A stretch of 64,000 bases of DNA from SYAN01 sp049459795 (lineage in GTDB: Bacteria; Actinomycetota; Actinomycetes; Nanopelagicales; Nanopelagicaceae), in contig JBMUDS010000001.1 in the NCBI GenBank assembly GCA_049459795.1, positions 1 to 64,000 on the forward strand. Direction: 5' to 3'. Shown in pieces: positions 1 to 7,948 of the stretch. The notes under the pieces were generated by a model that was not told the origin of the DNA, did no database searches, and worked only from the letters and a program-made list of their open reading frames with translations. Numbering within the stretch: the stretch's first letter is position 1; every line of letters starts with the position of its first letter. The translations under genes were made by a program, and so were the position numbers.

Positions 1-1
1 T

Positions 2-838
2 ACCGTACTAATCCAATTGCAGGGATTCACTGTAGGTGAAGAAATTTCTGGCGAAGAGTTCTGTATCGCGATCAAGGCGAGGTCTCCTGGTAGCAACGTC
101 GCAGATGTGGATCGCTGTGGCAGGGGAAGCACTATCTTCGAATTCTCTCAAAGAGATAGTGAGTATCAAGTCTCAGTGAGTGACCGCGCGAAGAGGCGAT
201 TCAACGTCAACTATCTGATGACTGTCGCTAAGGGAACTGTAGAAATTACCTCATCGACCTACCTCGATGATTCAAAGAGGTTTTTGCTACGCGTGGGATC
301 TCTCATCCCGATTGAAACTCGCACCGTAGTCGTTGCTGAAACTCGAAGCGTTACCACTCAAGTGGAGACTCGGACTTCAACTTCTTCCGAAAGCGCTACT
401 TCGATAGTGAAGCCTGTTCCAATTGAGACCGGAACTGTGCTCACTTCGTCCACCAAACCGCTATCGACTGAAGCACCTAAGGTCGTCACCGCTACTAAGG
501 TGACCTCAAATCTGCCTTCTATTAGGAATTCTTTCTTCCAAACACAGAGCTCTGCAAAGAAAGTCTCGCGAGTCGCTGTTCAGGGTGAGAGCGGTTTCCT
601 GACTCTCTCAAAGTCAATACCGGTCCAATTGAGAGTGCCGATTTCTAAGAAATCGGCAATATTGAGTCTCCGAGTAAAACCTGAAGGCAAGCCTGCCGTC
701 ATTCTCATCAAGGACCGGAAAGTAAGCAAAGGGAACTTCGATTCACAGTTATTGCAGTTTAAGAAGGCTGGTAACTATACGATCACAATCCTGGTTAAAA
801 ATATGAAGTCTATCTTGCAATTGAGGGTGAAGAGATAG
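2..838 (+). CDS. Ser/Thr-rich hypothetical protein, 5' end outside window
   Basis: I do not recognise the family. The frame stays open to the left edge of the window, and the only start inside it (TTG at 17) has no Shine-Dalgarno or promoter, so the gene is probably cut by the edge. The visible part begins with a region that looks beta-rich. It continues with a low-complexity Ser/Thr linker containing spaced ETR(T/S) units (around residues 100-125 counted from the TTG) and two PIET(R/G)TV copies. It ends in a basic, probably beta-sandwich domain whose last residues are KNMKSILQLRVKR. A Thr/Ser linker between small beta domains is typical of exported surface proteins, but no signal peptide can be seen here. 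It converges with the flavoprotein gene 12 bases downstream. Confidence 0.6.
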   Translation, partial: TVLIQLQGFTVGEEISGEEFCIAIKARSPGSNVADVDRCGRGSTIFEFSQRDSEYQVSVSDRAKRRFNVNYLMTVAKGTVEITSSTYLDDSKRFLLRVGSLIPIETRTVVVAETRSVTTQVETRTSTSSESATSIVKPVPIETGTVLTSSTKPLSTEAPKVVTATKVTSNLPSIRNSFFQTQSSAKKVSRVAVQGESGFLTLSKSIPVQLRVPISKKSAILSLRVKPEGKPAVILIKDRKVSKGNFDSQLLQFKKAGNYTITILVKNMKSILQLRVKR

Positions 839-850
839 ACGACTTGACTC

Positions 851-2260
851 TTAAGAATCAAATCCCAACCCGAACCGATCCAAAAGTTTGAGCCAGATAT
901 TTCGCTTTCCAGTTTCATCAGCACGCATCAATGACCATTGCGTGAGACGAATGAAGATGAAGCGAAATGGTTCTGGTGGGAATGGGAAGGGCTTCTTCCT
1001 CACCATCTCTAGGCGAGTGCGTTCGGAGTCGATCCCATCAAGAAGATCGAGCATGACCTCTGCACCAAATCGGGTCGCCCCGACGCCAAGACCCGTGAAT
1101 CCAAGGACGTAGGCAACTTTCTCTCCCATCGCAGTTCCCCAGAACGGCGAGAATCGTGAGCAGGTATCGATCGCTCCGCCCCAACCATGAGTGAATTTGA
1201 TGCCTTCTAATTGGGGGAATGTTTCGAGAAAATCTCGCGCAAGGCGTGCATATGTCTCTGGCTCATCCTCGTACTCAGGACTTACTTCGCCGCGGAAGTT
1301 ATATATAGCGTCGTATCCACCCCACAGGATCTCATTGTCTTTAGTGAGTCGGTAGTAGTGGAATTGATTACCTGCTTCAGAGAGGCCTTCACGTCCAGCC
1401 CATCCGATGGAGGCCATCTGCTCTGGCGTCAATGGCTCCGTGACAAGTTGGAAGTCGTACACAGGAACGACATATTTGCTTGTTCCAGGAAGCAGTGAGT
1501 CGTAGACATTGGTCGCAAGTGCAACCCGGTCGGCATGGACTTTTCCATATGGCGTTGAGACGATGACATCATCGTCGTCATCGACTATCTCTTCTACAGG
1601 ACTGTGTTCGTAGATGACCACGCCAAGCTTCAAACATGCACGCTCTAATCCCCACACAAGTCGCGCAGGATCGACGAGAGCCGTTCCATCTTCATCCCAG
1701 AGTGCACCGAGGTATAAAGGAGAGTCGACTCGTGCGCGCATCTCTTCCGCGGTGAGAACCTCGACTTCGTCGCCGTAGGAATTTCGAAGTTCTGCTTCAC
1801 GCTTGAGCTCTTCGACCTCCCATGGTTTCATCGCGACTTTCAATTCACCCGTACGTTCCCACCCACAGTCGATTCCATACTTATTAATCGTGTTCTCAAT
1901 CGCACGGAAGTTCTCACGCCCCAACCGCTCGACGATCTCCATCTCATCCTTGAATCGGTTGTAGCCGTTGATGAAGCCGTGGGTAAGGGAAGAGTTGCAG
2001 AATCCGCCGTTTCGGCCAGAAGCTCCTGCGCCGGTTTCCTTTGCTTCCAAAATGACAACATGGCGATTCGGGTCGCGTTCTTTTGCGATCAACGCTGTCC
2101 AAAGGCCTGTGTAACCAGCGCCGACCACGCAGAGATCAGCCTCGATCTCTTCGACGAGTGCAGGACGCGATTCAGGTTCGAGCGGGTCAGAATCCAGCCA
2201 GTAGAGCTCTGGCTGCATATGCATTAAGTGTTTGAGCACTTTAGGGTCGATGGAGACCAT
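851..2260 (-). CDS. FAD-dependent oxidoreductase, PuuB/DadA-like
   Basis: This is a 469-residue member of the D-amino-acid-oxidase-like (DAO) flavoprotein family. The dinucleotide-binding motif GAGYTG lies at residues 47-52, after a roughly 40-residue N-terminal extension that carries a YWLDSD motif. The ASGRNGG segment near residue 80 is characteristic of the branch containing gamma-glutamylputrescine oxidase PuuB and related amine or amino-acid oxidases. The C-terminus has the family glycine-rich FAD segment (GFTGLGVGATRFGAE). The likely reaction is FAD-dependent oxidation of a secondary or primary amine. The substrate cannot be read from sequence; a polyamine link is tempting because homospermidine synthase lies in this window, but it is 27 kb away. 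The gene stands alone on the minus strand. Confidence 0.8.
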   Translation of the reverse strand: MVSIDPKVLKHLMHMQPELYWLDSDPLEPESRPALVEEIEADLCVVGAGYTGLWTALIAKERDPNRHVVILEAKETGAGASGRNGGFCNSSLTHGFINGYNRFKDEMEIVERLGRENFRAIENTINKYGIDCGWERTGELKVAMKPWEVEELKREAELRNSYGDEVEVLTAEEMRARVDSPLYLGALWDEDGTALVDPARLVWGLERACLKLGVVIYEHSPVEEIVDDDDDVIVSTPYGKVHADRVALATNVYDSLLPGTSKYVVPVYDFQLVTEPLTPEQMASIGWAGREGLSEAGNQFHYYRLTKDNEILWGGYDAIYNFRGEVSPEYEDEPETYARLARDFLETFPQLEGIKFTHGWGGAIDTCSRFSPFWGTAMGEKVAYVLGFTGLGVGATRFGAEVMLDLLDGIDSERTRLEMVRKKPFPFPPEPFRFIFIRLTQWSLMRADETGKRNIWLKLLDRFGLGFDS

Positions 2261-2267
2261 CGTTGAT

Positions 2268-2280
2268 CCGGCCTAGCCGG
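2268..2280. promoter_or_regulatory. 13-bp palindrome before the flavoprotein start
   Basis: A perfect inverted repeat, CCGGC-CTA-GCCGG, sits 7 bases upstream of the ATG of the flavoprotein gene. It could be a repressor site or a small 5' hairpin. The rest of the 185-base gap up to 2445 shows nothing else I can interpret. Confidence 0.3.
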
Positions 2281-2445
2281 TTTCACCCCTTTGTACATCA
2301 CAGTCGACCCGGGTCCTCCGGAATCAAACCCCACTCCGCAGATCTTCATCTAACAATCTGTTTTTCGAAGTAGTGGAAGCAGTTTACCTCTGACCCCTAT
2401 GGTGAGCGCAAGTCCAGTTAGAAACCGCGCGCCTAACGCATGAAA

Positions 2446-2838
2446 TCACACTTTCACCACAATATTCACGACTTCTTCTGCCGTTGCGCTATCACCCAAT
2501 TCAGCATCAACGTTGGTAGGAATCTTGTTGATTTGCGCGGCGGAGAGAAGTGCTAATTGGGCGGCGATATGAGTCATCCAAAAGAATGCACCGGGACCAG
2601 TCTGGTCAAGGATTCGTTTCGCTTCATCAAGTTGTGACTCATTGAAGGTCTCGATGTCATTGCGCTCATCGCTGATCACCCGAAGAAGAAATGCTCGAAT
2701 ATCTCCGGCGGTACGCATAGTTCTCTCGCTACTCTCGATGATGTCCCGTAGTTCATTATCGAGAGATGGCTTCTTTCGCGAATTGCGGTACTTGAAGTAC
2801 AGGCCAATGAGAAGCCCAATCAAGAATAACTCCAACAT
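2446..2838 (-). CDS. Hypothetical membrane-anchored protein, 130 aa
   Basis: No family is recognised. The protein starts with a hydrophobic helix (residues 1-15, LELFLIGLLIGLYF), followed by a basic stop-transfer segment KYRNSRKK, then a mostly helical charged region (about residues 26-80) and a short amphipathic C-terminal part. This predicts a single-pass protein with a cytoplasmic helical domain. The start is supported by a purine-rich Shine-Dalgarno-like run (AGAAGGGGG) 6 bases upstream, which contrasts with the leaderless genes around it. The divergent neighbour begins 95 bases away. Confidence 0.6.
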   Translation of the reverse strand: MLELFLIGLLIGLYFKYRNSRKKPSLDNELRDIIESSERTMRTAGDIRAFLLRVISDERNDIETFNESQLDEAKRILDQTGPGAFFWMTHIAAQLALLSAAQINKIPTNVDAELGDSATAEEVVNIVVKV

Positions 2839-2920
2839 ATGAAACCCCCTTCTACCAGTATTGGTTCTTTCACGCGGTGAGTCTGTCCACCGTATCGAGG
2901 ACCTCTGACAAAACGGCCCC

Positions 2921-2926
2921 TAGAAT
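2921..2926 (+). promoter_or_regulatory. -10 box TAGAAT, leaderless start
   Basis: TAGAAT ends 6 bases before the ATG of the DUF4389 gene, and no Shine-Dalgarno is present. Transcription would begin at or next to the start codon. Confidence 0.55.
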
Positions 2927-2932
2927 CAGGCA

Positions 2933-3496
2933 ATGGCAGAGATCAGGCAGGTTGAGACACTCATTGAAATGGAGTCGTCGGTCCGGAACCGTACGACAGT
3001 GCTCTTTAGGTACATACTGATAGCTCCAATCGCACTCTTCCTTTGGTCGCTATCGGTTTCATTGATCATTCCTGTCGCCCTTGCGATCGTCTTCCGAGGG
3101 GTCTATCCGAGTTATCTCTTAAGCTTCAATCACGCTCTCACAGAACTCAATCTGCGTGTTGCGAGTTACGCACTTCTATTGACTGATGCTTATCCGTCAC
3201 TGGAGCGAGACCCTCGATTTGCGATCTTGTTCCCTGATGTAGAGCAAGGTCGACGCTTGAGTAGGGGACTTCCCATTGTGAAGTGGCTACTCGCAATCCC
3301 GCTTTATCTTGTCGGTATTTTCTATTTGGTGGTGGCTCTCGCGATCACCATCTTCGCTTGGATTTCTATTCTCTTCTCTGGTGAATATCCAAACCGAGGT
3401 AGAGAGTACGTTGTGGGCACCCTGAAATATTGGAATCGCGTGCTCGGATACTCATATCTTCTTGTCACGGATGAGTATCCAAGCTTCAGGCTTTAG
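2933..3496 (+). CDS. DUF4389 membrane protein
   Basis: A 187-residue integral membrane protein of the DUF4389 family, function unknown. Hydrophobic segments lie at about residues 25-55 and 115-145. Two related segments are visible. The first has the pattern YPSYLLSFN...LRVASYALLLTDAYPS (about 59-95). The second has YPNRGREYV...NRVLGYSYLLVTDEYPS (about 150-185). The protein therefore looks like an internal duplication of a unit made of a membrane hairpin plus a YP...LLTDxYPS motif, which is usual for this family. The ATG is chosen because a -10 box lies 6 bases upstream. Confidence 0.8.
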   Translation: MAEIRQVETLIEMESSVRNRTTVLFRYILIAPIALFLWSLSVSLIIPVALAIVFRGVYPSYLLSFNHALTELNLRVASYALLLTDAYPSLERDPRFAILFPDVEQGRRLSRGLPIVKWLLAIPLYLVGIFYLVVALAITIFAWISILFSGEYPNRGREYVVGTLKYWNRVLGYSYLLVTDEYPSFRL

Positions 3497-3510
3497 GTTG
3501 ATTCTCTGAG

Positions 3511-4062
3511 TTATCGCTCTGCTAACCGTGCTTTGACTAGCCGTAAAATCATGGTCTCGTTCACGTCCCAGTCATTGGGAACTCTGATCGTATGTTTACT
3601 TGTCGTGTAATCCGGAAACTTCGGCATCACCGTCTCGAGAGCGTCCTTACTAAAGGGATTGAGCAGAATGTGATTCTTTGCTGTTCCGGCGCCAAAGACA
3701 TAGAACTTCTCGATACGTACCATGGGTTGATTCCATGCGATCACATGCTCCAACTTCGGATACTTGCCACGAATGACTTTAAAGATCTTCCGTATCGTTT
3801 TCGCTTGAATTGGATCAATGGTCTTGTAGTAAGTAGCAGGGCTTTCATGGCGACTTGAGGATAGGGAACCCCGCGTGTACATCACCAGGGCATTGGCATG
3901 GGCACGGGAGAAGCCGTAGTTCTCTTGTAAGAGAGCCATCTGCTCAGGGTATTTCTTTCCTTTCACCTTCTCCATGACTTTGAACCAATAGGCCATCTTC
4001 TCGCCATATCGTTTCTCTATCGCAGGAAAATGTGATTCCCGATCAGATCCTTTGGAGGCCAT
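3511..4062 (-). CDS. DUF4287 + DUF1801 domain protein
   Basis: A 183-residue cytoplasmic protein built from two small domains. Residues 1-70 match the DUF4287 pattern (helical, with YGFSRAHANALVMY). Residues 85-180 match DUF1801/YdhG (IRGKYPKLEHVIAWNQPMVR... and a conserved FSKDALE region). DUF1801 belongs to the same broad fold as frataxin-like YdhG/YjbR proteins; no enzyme activity is established. The ATG is preceded at 6 bases by TACAGT, so the mRNA is predicted to be leaderless. Confidence 0.75.
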   Translation of the reverse strand: MASKGSDRESHFPAIEKRYGEKMAYWFKVMEKVKGKKYPEQMALLQENYGFSRAHANALVMYTRGSLSSSRHESPATYYKTIDPIQAKTIRKIFKVIRGKYPKLEHVIAWNQPMVRIEKFYVFGAGTAKNHILLNPFSKDALETVMPKFPDYTTSKHTIRVPNDWDVNETMILRLVKARLAER

Positions 4063-4088
4063 GCGATGACTGTACTAAGGATCATCGC
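4063..4088. promoter_or_regulatory. Inverted repeat and -10 box before the DUF4287 gene
   Basis: GCGATGA (4063-4069) and TCATCGC (4082-4088) form perfect 7-bp arms. On the minus strand TACAGT (4069-4074) is the -10 box, 6 bases before the ATG of the DUF4287 gene. The palindrome overlaps the -10 box and the transcription start, so it could be an operator; it could also be a weak terminator for the upstream 71-residue gene. Confidence 0.35.
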
Positions 4089-4099
4089 GCATCCAGTAG

Positions 4100-4315
4100 C
4101 TACCTTGTCGAGATTTCCTGACGCAAGAAGCCCAGATTCCCCTTCGACTTCGCACCCCAGAAGTAGATGACTTCATTGGTCTTGGACTTCATCTCAAAGG
4201 GTGTAGCAGCGATGATCGTTGTGGGAGTCTCGGAGGATTCGATCTCTACCGAGTTTGGCCCGTATTTTTCGAGAAGTCGACTCGCTTCGCTGGCGCTAAG
4301 TCCAGTGCTCGTCAT
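4100..4315 (-). CDS. Small protein with P-type ATPase N-terminus-like motif
   Basis: A 71-residue open frame. Residues 4-22 (GLSASEASRLLEKYGPNSV) match the consensus of the cation-transporting ATPase N-terminal domain (GLS..EA..RL..YGPN). The rest (PTTIIAATPFEMKSKTNEVIYFWGAKSKGNLGF) does not look like any P-type ATPase and has no membrane helix. The frame is probably a real short gene because TAGCAT lies exactly 6 bases before this ATG, the spacing used by other genes here. The GTG at 4318 is an alternative start. It could be a remnant of a lost ATPase or a small regulator; I cannot tell which. Confidence 0.45.
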   Translation of the reverse strand: MTSTGLSASEASRLLEKYGPNSVEIESSETPTTIIAATPFEMKSKTNEVIYFWGAKSKGNLGFLRQEISTR

Positions 4316-4321
4316 CACTCA

Positions 4322-4327
4322 ATGCTA
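4322..4327 (-). promoter_or_regulatory. -10 box TAGCAT, leaderless start
   Basis: TAGCAT on the minus strand ends 6 bases before the ATG at 4315. It overlaps the upstream region of the divergent tRNA-Thr gene, which has its own -10-like CATAAT at 4336-4341. Confidence 0.45.
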
Positions 4328-4356
4328 ATCCCTGGCATAATTCACGGTTGTCTCAC

Positions 4357-4431
4357 GCCTCCCTAGCTCAGTGGTAGAGCATCCGCCTTGTAAGCGGAAG
4401 GTCGTCAGTTCAATCCTGACGGGGGGCTCCA
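4357..4431 (+). tRNA. tRNA-Thr(TGT)
   Basis: A full cloverleaf can be folded. The acceptor stem is GCCTCCC/GGGGGGC (one G-U pair). The D arm is GCTC/GAGC. The anticodon stem is TCCGC/GCGGA with loop CTTGTAA, giving anticodon TGT, which reads ACA (Thr). The T arm is GTCAG-TTCAATC-CTGAC. CCA is encoded at 4429-4431. Confidence 0.95.
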
Positions 4432-4436
4432 GAAGC

Positions 4437-4469
4437 AAGAAGACCCAGGTTGTTGACCTGGGTCTTCTT
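4437..4469. terminator. Bidirectional hairpin terminator after tRNA-Thr
   Basis: A perfect 14-bp stem (arms 4437-4450 and 4456-4469) with a 5-base loop TGTTG. It follows tRNA-Thr on the plus strand and lies 67 bases beyond the EamA gene on the minus strand. The arm ends in TCTTCTT rather than a clean T-run. Confidence 0.75.
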
Positions 4470-4535
4470 CATTTCGACTAAGTGCTAGAAGAAGGATAGC
4501 GGAGATGAGTAGGCAATTAGAAGGTTTTATCAAGA

Positions 4536-5429
4536 TTATGTTTTGTGCTCCGCGAGTCCTTGAAGGACTAGTCCAACAGCAACAATAATCAATCCGAACA
4601 CTCCAAGTGGCGTGATGGCTTCATCAAGAATCCAGATACCCAAGATTGTTGCAGTGAGCGGATCCGCCAAGAGAAGTGTCGCAGTTGGACCAGGGGAGAG
4701 TCGTTTTAACCCAACCACTTGAAGCGTATTTGCAAGCGCCATACTTATTGCACCCAAATAGATTGCGGTGAGCAAGCCGGCTCCAGTCGTGATCCAAGTG
4801 AACGAGTCACCGACCACCAAGGGGAGTAGGAGAACTGCGCTCAGTGAGTAGGCCACAGCTGGAAGTTCCACTGCATGTCCACCGCGATTGAGTTCATATT
4901 TTGCGCCGTTGACATAGCACCCCGTGGCGAATCCGGCACCCAATGCCATCACTACGCCACCAAAGTCGATGCTTTCGAGTTGTTCCCACGATCGTAAGAC
5001 CAGCCCTGTCACTGCGAGCGAAGTCGCAATCACCCACATGCGCTTGAAGCGTTCACTGAAGAGTGTTCGACCGATGAGACCAGTGAAGAGTGGCATCGTT
5101 CCGATGGTGAGCACGGTACTTAGTGCAACTCCGGTTCGAGTCGTCGCTCCAAAGAAGAGTGGTTGAAAGGCAGCGGTACTCAGTGCCATCGCCCAAACTC
5201 CAGGACGTCGAATCACTTTGATCAAGTTCTTTCGATCTCCACCGAACAAGGGGAGCAAGAGAATAAGGATCAAGCCACCGATTCCGACGCGAGCGACCCC
5301 AAGAGTCGTAGTCGACGCTTCATCAGGAGCTAATGCGACTGCGGTGCCGGCGGTTCCGAGAAGCGTCCCCGATGCAAGGACCATAAGGACTGAGCCGAGG
5401 GATCCCTTTTTGCTCGTAATTGGAACCAT
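4536..5429 (-). CDS. EamA/DMT-family exporter
   Basis: A 297-residue drug/metabolite transporter with about ten membrane helices arranged as two EamA repeats (roughly residues 10-140 and 155-290). The N-terminal helix (SVLMVLASGTLLGTAGTAVAL) and the C-terminal LADPLTATILGIWILDEAITPLGVFGL segment are typical. It probably exports an amino acid or another small metabolite; the substrate is unknown. It is transcribed divergently from the GMC oxidoreductase with only 48 bases between the two start codons, and both starts look leaderless. Confidence 0.85.
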   Translation of the reverse strand: MVPITSKKGSLGSVLMVLASGTLLGTAGTAVALAPDEASTTTLGVARVGIGGLILILLLPLFGGDRKNLIKVIRRPGVWAMALSTAAFQPLFFGATTRTGVALSTVLTIGTMPLFTGLIGRTLFSERFKRMWVIATSLAVTGLVLRSWEQLESIDFGGVVMALGAGFATGCYVNGAKYELNRGGHAVELPAVAYSLSAVLLLPLVVGDSFTWITTGAGLLTAIYLGAISMALANTLQVVGLKRLSPGPTATLLLADPLTATILGIWILDEAITPLGVFGLIIVAVGLVLQGLAEHKT

Positions 5430-5435
5430 GACTAC

Positions 5436-5471
5436 ACACTACTAACGAAGAGATACACCCATCGCTAACAT
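5436..5471. promoter_or_regulatory. Divergent leaderless promoters of EamA and GMC genes
   Basis: On the minus strand TAGTGT (5436-5441) ends 6 bases before the EamA ATG. On the plus strand TAACAT (5466-5471) ends 6 bases before the GMC ATG. Each -10 box lies about where the -35 region of the other promoter should be, so the two promoters overlap. Confidence 0.55.
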
Positions 5472-5477
5472 TTCGTC

Positions 5478-7142
5478 ATGGCAGGTCGCCACTTCGACGT
5501 ACTGATCATCGGATCGGGTTTCGGTGGATCCGTCTCTGCGCTGAGGCTGGTCGAAAAGGGTTACCGAGTCGGTGTACTTGAAGCAGGACGAAGGTTTGAC
5601 GATCACGATTTCCCAAAGACTTCATGGAGACTGCATCGTTTCCTATTCTTTCCGCGCTTTGGTCTCAATGGATTACAACGGATCCATGCTCTCCCTGATG
5701 TTCTGATCTTGTCAGGCGCAGGTGTTGGCGGTGGTTCGCTGGTCTATGCCAATACCCTCTATCGACCTCCTGATTCATATTTCAATGATCCTCAGTGGTC
5801 AGGAATCACCGATTGGAGCGCCGAACTGGATCGCTGGTACGACCAGGTTTCCAGGATGTTGGGCGTGAGTACCAATCCTTTCCATTCACCGAGCGATGAG
5901 GTGATGTTGCAAGTGGCGAGATCGATGGGTCGTGAGGCGAGCTTCAAACTCGCACCACTTGGTATCCACTTCGGCAAGCCTGGTGAATCGGTTCCTGATC
6001 CGTACTTTGGAGGCAAGGGACCGCGAAGAAGCGGCTGTATCAATTGCGGTGAATGCATGACCGGCTGTCGCCACAATGCGAAGAACACACTTCCCAAGAA
6101 TTATCTGGGTCTTGCCGAGAGTGCCGGGGCTGAAGTGATCCCCAACACGACCGCCATTTCATTAGAACTCAAAGACCATCAGTGGAGAGTGAAGACAAGG
6201 CGAAGTAGCTCATGGTTCGGCGGAGTGAATGAATTCACTGCCGACCAGGTAATTGTCGCGTGTGGCACGTACAACACATTGAAATTGCTGCATTCAATGA
6301 AGAGTCGCGGGGTTTTGCCGAAGATCTCTTCGACTCTCGGTGACCTCGCCCGTACCAATAGTGAGTCTTTGACGGGAGTAGTGATGAAAGGGAGAGGGAG
6401 AGATTTCTCTCAGGGCGCGGCGATCACGTCATCGTTCTTTCCGGATGACCGCACTCACGTGGAGCCAGTCCGTTATGGAAAAGGTAGCAATTTCATGGGG
6501 CTGCTTCAGACTGTGATGACAGATGGCGCTACTGCTTCGAAACGGCGAAGGAGTTGGTTGGTGAAGGTACTCAAGAACCCGATCTCGCTCCTTCGTATTC
6601 TCAATGTACGGAAGTGGAGTGAGCGCTCGATCGTTGCTCTTGTGATGCAAAATGTCGATAGCGCGATCACCGTCCGCATGAAGCGTGGGATCTTCGGTAA
6701 CCGTTTGACGTCAAGGAATAACTCTTCAAATCCGAACGCAACATATATACCACTCGCCAATGAGGTGGCGCGAAGGGTTGCGGCGCAGAACAACGGAGTG
6801 CCGGTCGGACATGTGGGAGATCTCGTGAGTGCGCCATTCACCGCGCACTTCGTCGGTGGTTGTGTGATCGGTGAGGATGAGGGAAAGGGCGTAATTGACC
6901 CTTATCACCGAGTATGGAATTACCCCTCATTGCATGTGATCGATGGATCGACATTGACTGCGAACCTTGGCGTTAACCCTTCGTTGACGATCGCCGCTCA
7001 AGCAGAACGAGCGATATCGATGTGGCCCAACAAAGGGGATACAGATCCAAGACCCGGCCAAGGTTCTCCGTATCAGCGAATCGATGTGGTCGCTCCACTA
7101 CATCCTGTTGTTCCGTTCGGAGCGATCGGGGAATTGCGTTAA
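5478..7142 (+). CDS. GMC-family oxidoreductase, cholesterol-oxidase (ChoD)-like
   Basis: A 554-residue flavoprotein. GSGFGG (residues 12-17) is the FAD-binding motif. A Cys-rich segment near residue 190 (CINCGECMTGCRHNAKNTL) and the C-terminal GMC signature (HVIDGSTLTANLGVNPSLTI) match the actinobacterial ChoD-type branch. Proteins of this branch are often annotated as cholesterol oxidase, but many act on unknown alcohols. The Cys spacing (CxxCxxCxxxC) looks like an iron-sulfur binding loop and is conserved in that branch as I recall it. No steroid-degradation genes are visible nearby, so the substrate should be left open. Confidence 0.8.
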   Translation: MAGRHFDVLIIGSGFGGSVSALRLVEKGYRVGVLEAGRRFDDHDFPKTSWRLHRFLFFPRFGLNGLQRIHALPDVLILSGAGVGGGSLVYANTLYRPPDSYFNDPQWSGITDWSAELDRWYDQVSRMLGVSTNPFHSPSDEVMLQVARSMGREASFKLAPLGIHFGKPGESVPDPYFGGKGPRRSGCINCGECMTGCRHNAKNTLPKNYLGLAESAGAEVIPNTTAISLELKDHQWRVKTRRSSSWFGGVNEFTADQVIVACGTYNTLKLLHSMKSRGVLPKISSTLGDLARTNSESLTGVVMKGRGRDFSQGAAITSSFFPDDRTHVEPVRYGKGSNFMGLLQTVMTDGATASKRRRSWLVKVLKNPISLLRILNVRKWSERSIVALVMQNVDSAITVRMKRGIFGNRLTSRNNSSNPNATYIPLANEVARRVAAQNNGVPVGHVGDLVSAPFTAHFVGGCVIGEDEGKGVIDPYHRVWNYPSLHVIDGSTLTANLGVNPSLTIAAQAERAISMWPNKGDTDPRPGQGSPYQRIDVVAPLHPVVPFGAIGELR

Positions 7143-7948
7143 AAACCCTCTGTTGGACCAAAGAGTTCTTCGGTCATCGCCTTCCTTCGATTCGGCCATC
7201 TCGTCTTCGGATAACTTTGATCCTTCAGGAAATCCTTAATCAAGGTCCTGGTTAACTCTGGCTTTTCCTTGATTGCAAAGTGTGAGGTACCTGGAACGAT
7301 CGCAAGTCTTCCGTGAGGGAGCGCCTCATACATCGCGAAAGTATGTTCACTCGTGAATGGCTCATCATCACCAGCAAGGATCAATGTAGGCATAGAAATG
7401 CGGCCAAGGTCTTCCAGCGTCATAGTGGGCTCGCTCGACCAGACTTGATATGCCTTTCGCACGATGGTCTCTAGGAGCGCTGGATCTTGACCCGTTCGTT
7501 CGACGAATCTTGTCTTCTCTTCTTCGCTCACTTCGATCTGTGCTGGATCATGGGTAGCACCGCAATCGTGATGATAATTGGCACCGATTGCGACGATCGA
7601 GGTGACGAGATCAGGTCGCTTGAGCGCTAGCTGTAAAGCGATGATGCCACCATCACTCCAGCCGATGACATGTGCGGGCCCTTGTACGACATCCTCTAAG
7701 TAGTGGATCGCCTCTTCAGTTTGGAAGTCAAAGTGATAGTAGCCGTCACGAATCCTCGTTCGGCCATGTGCAGTTCGATCATATCCGTAGAGATGAAAAC
7801 CTTTGACAGCAGGGTAGATGGAGTCGAACCAACTCTCTGTCGAACTCAAACCGCCATGAAGGAGAAGTACTTTTTCAGAATTTCTTTTAACGAATGGTCT
7901 CTTCTCGATGCTCCACACCTTGTGACCGCGAAGGTCGATGTAGCTCAC
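7139..7948 (-). CDS. Alpha/beta-fold hydrolase
   Basis: A 269-residue alpha/beta hydrolase. HGG near the N-terminus is the oxyanion-hole motif, GWSDGG holds the nucleophile (Ser98), and AGDDEPFT and GTSHFAI supply the acid and His of the triad. The frame is open further upstream, but the start chosen is GTG at 7948. It overlaps the stop codon of the NDH-2 gene in a GTGA quartet, a sign of translational coupling, and the residues upstream only translate the NDH-2 gene out of frame. The substrate is unknown; esterase or haloperoxidase-like hydrolases share this layout. The 3' end overlaps the GMC gene by 4 bases. Confidence 0.8.
   Translation of the reverse strand: MSYIDLRGHKVWSIEKRPFVKRNSEKVLLLHGGLSSTESWFDSIYPAVKGFHLYGYDRTAHGRTRIRDGYYHFDFQTEEAIHYLEDVVQGPAHVIGWSDGGIIALQLALKRPDLVTSIVAIGANYHHDCGATHDPAQIEVSEEEKTRFVERTGQDPALLETIVRKAYQVWSSEPTMTLEDLGRISMPTLILAGDDEPFTSEHTFAMYEALPHGRLAIVPGTSHFAIKEKPELTRTLIKDFLKDQSYPKTRWPNRRKAMTEELFGPTEGF

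Noticed and set aside
1..4431. A genomic island inserted at tRNA-Thr
   Set aside because: The genes are accessory-looking, but they lie on the 5' side of the tRNA. I see no integrase and no repeated copy of the tRNA 3' end.
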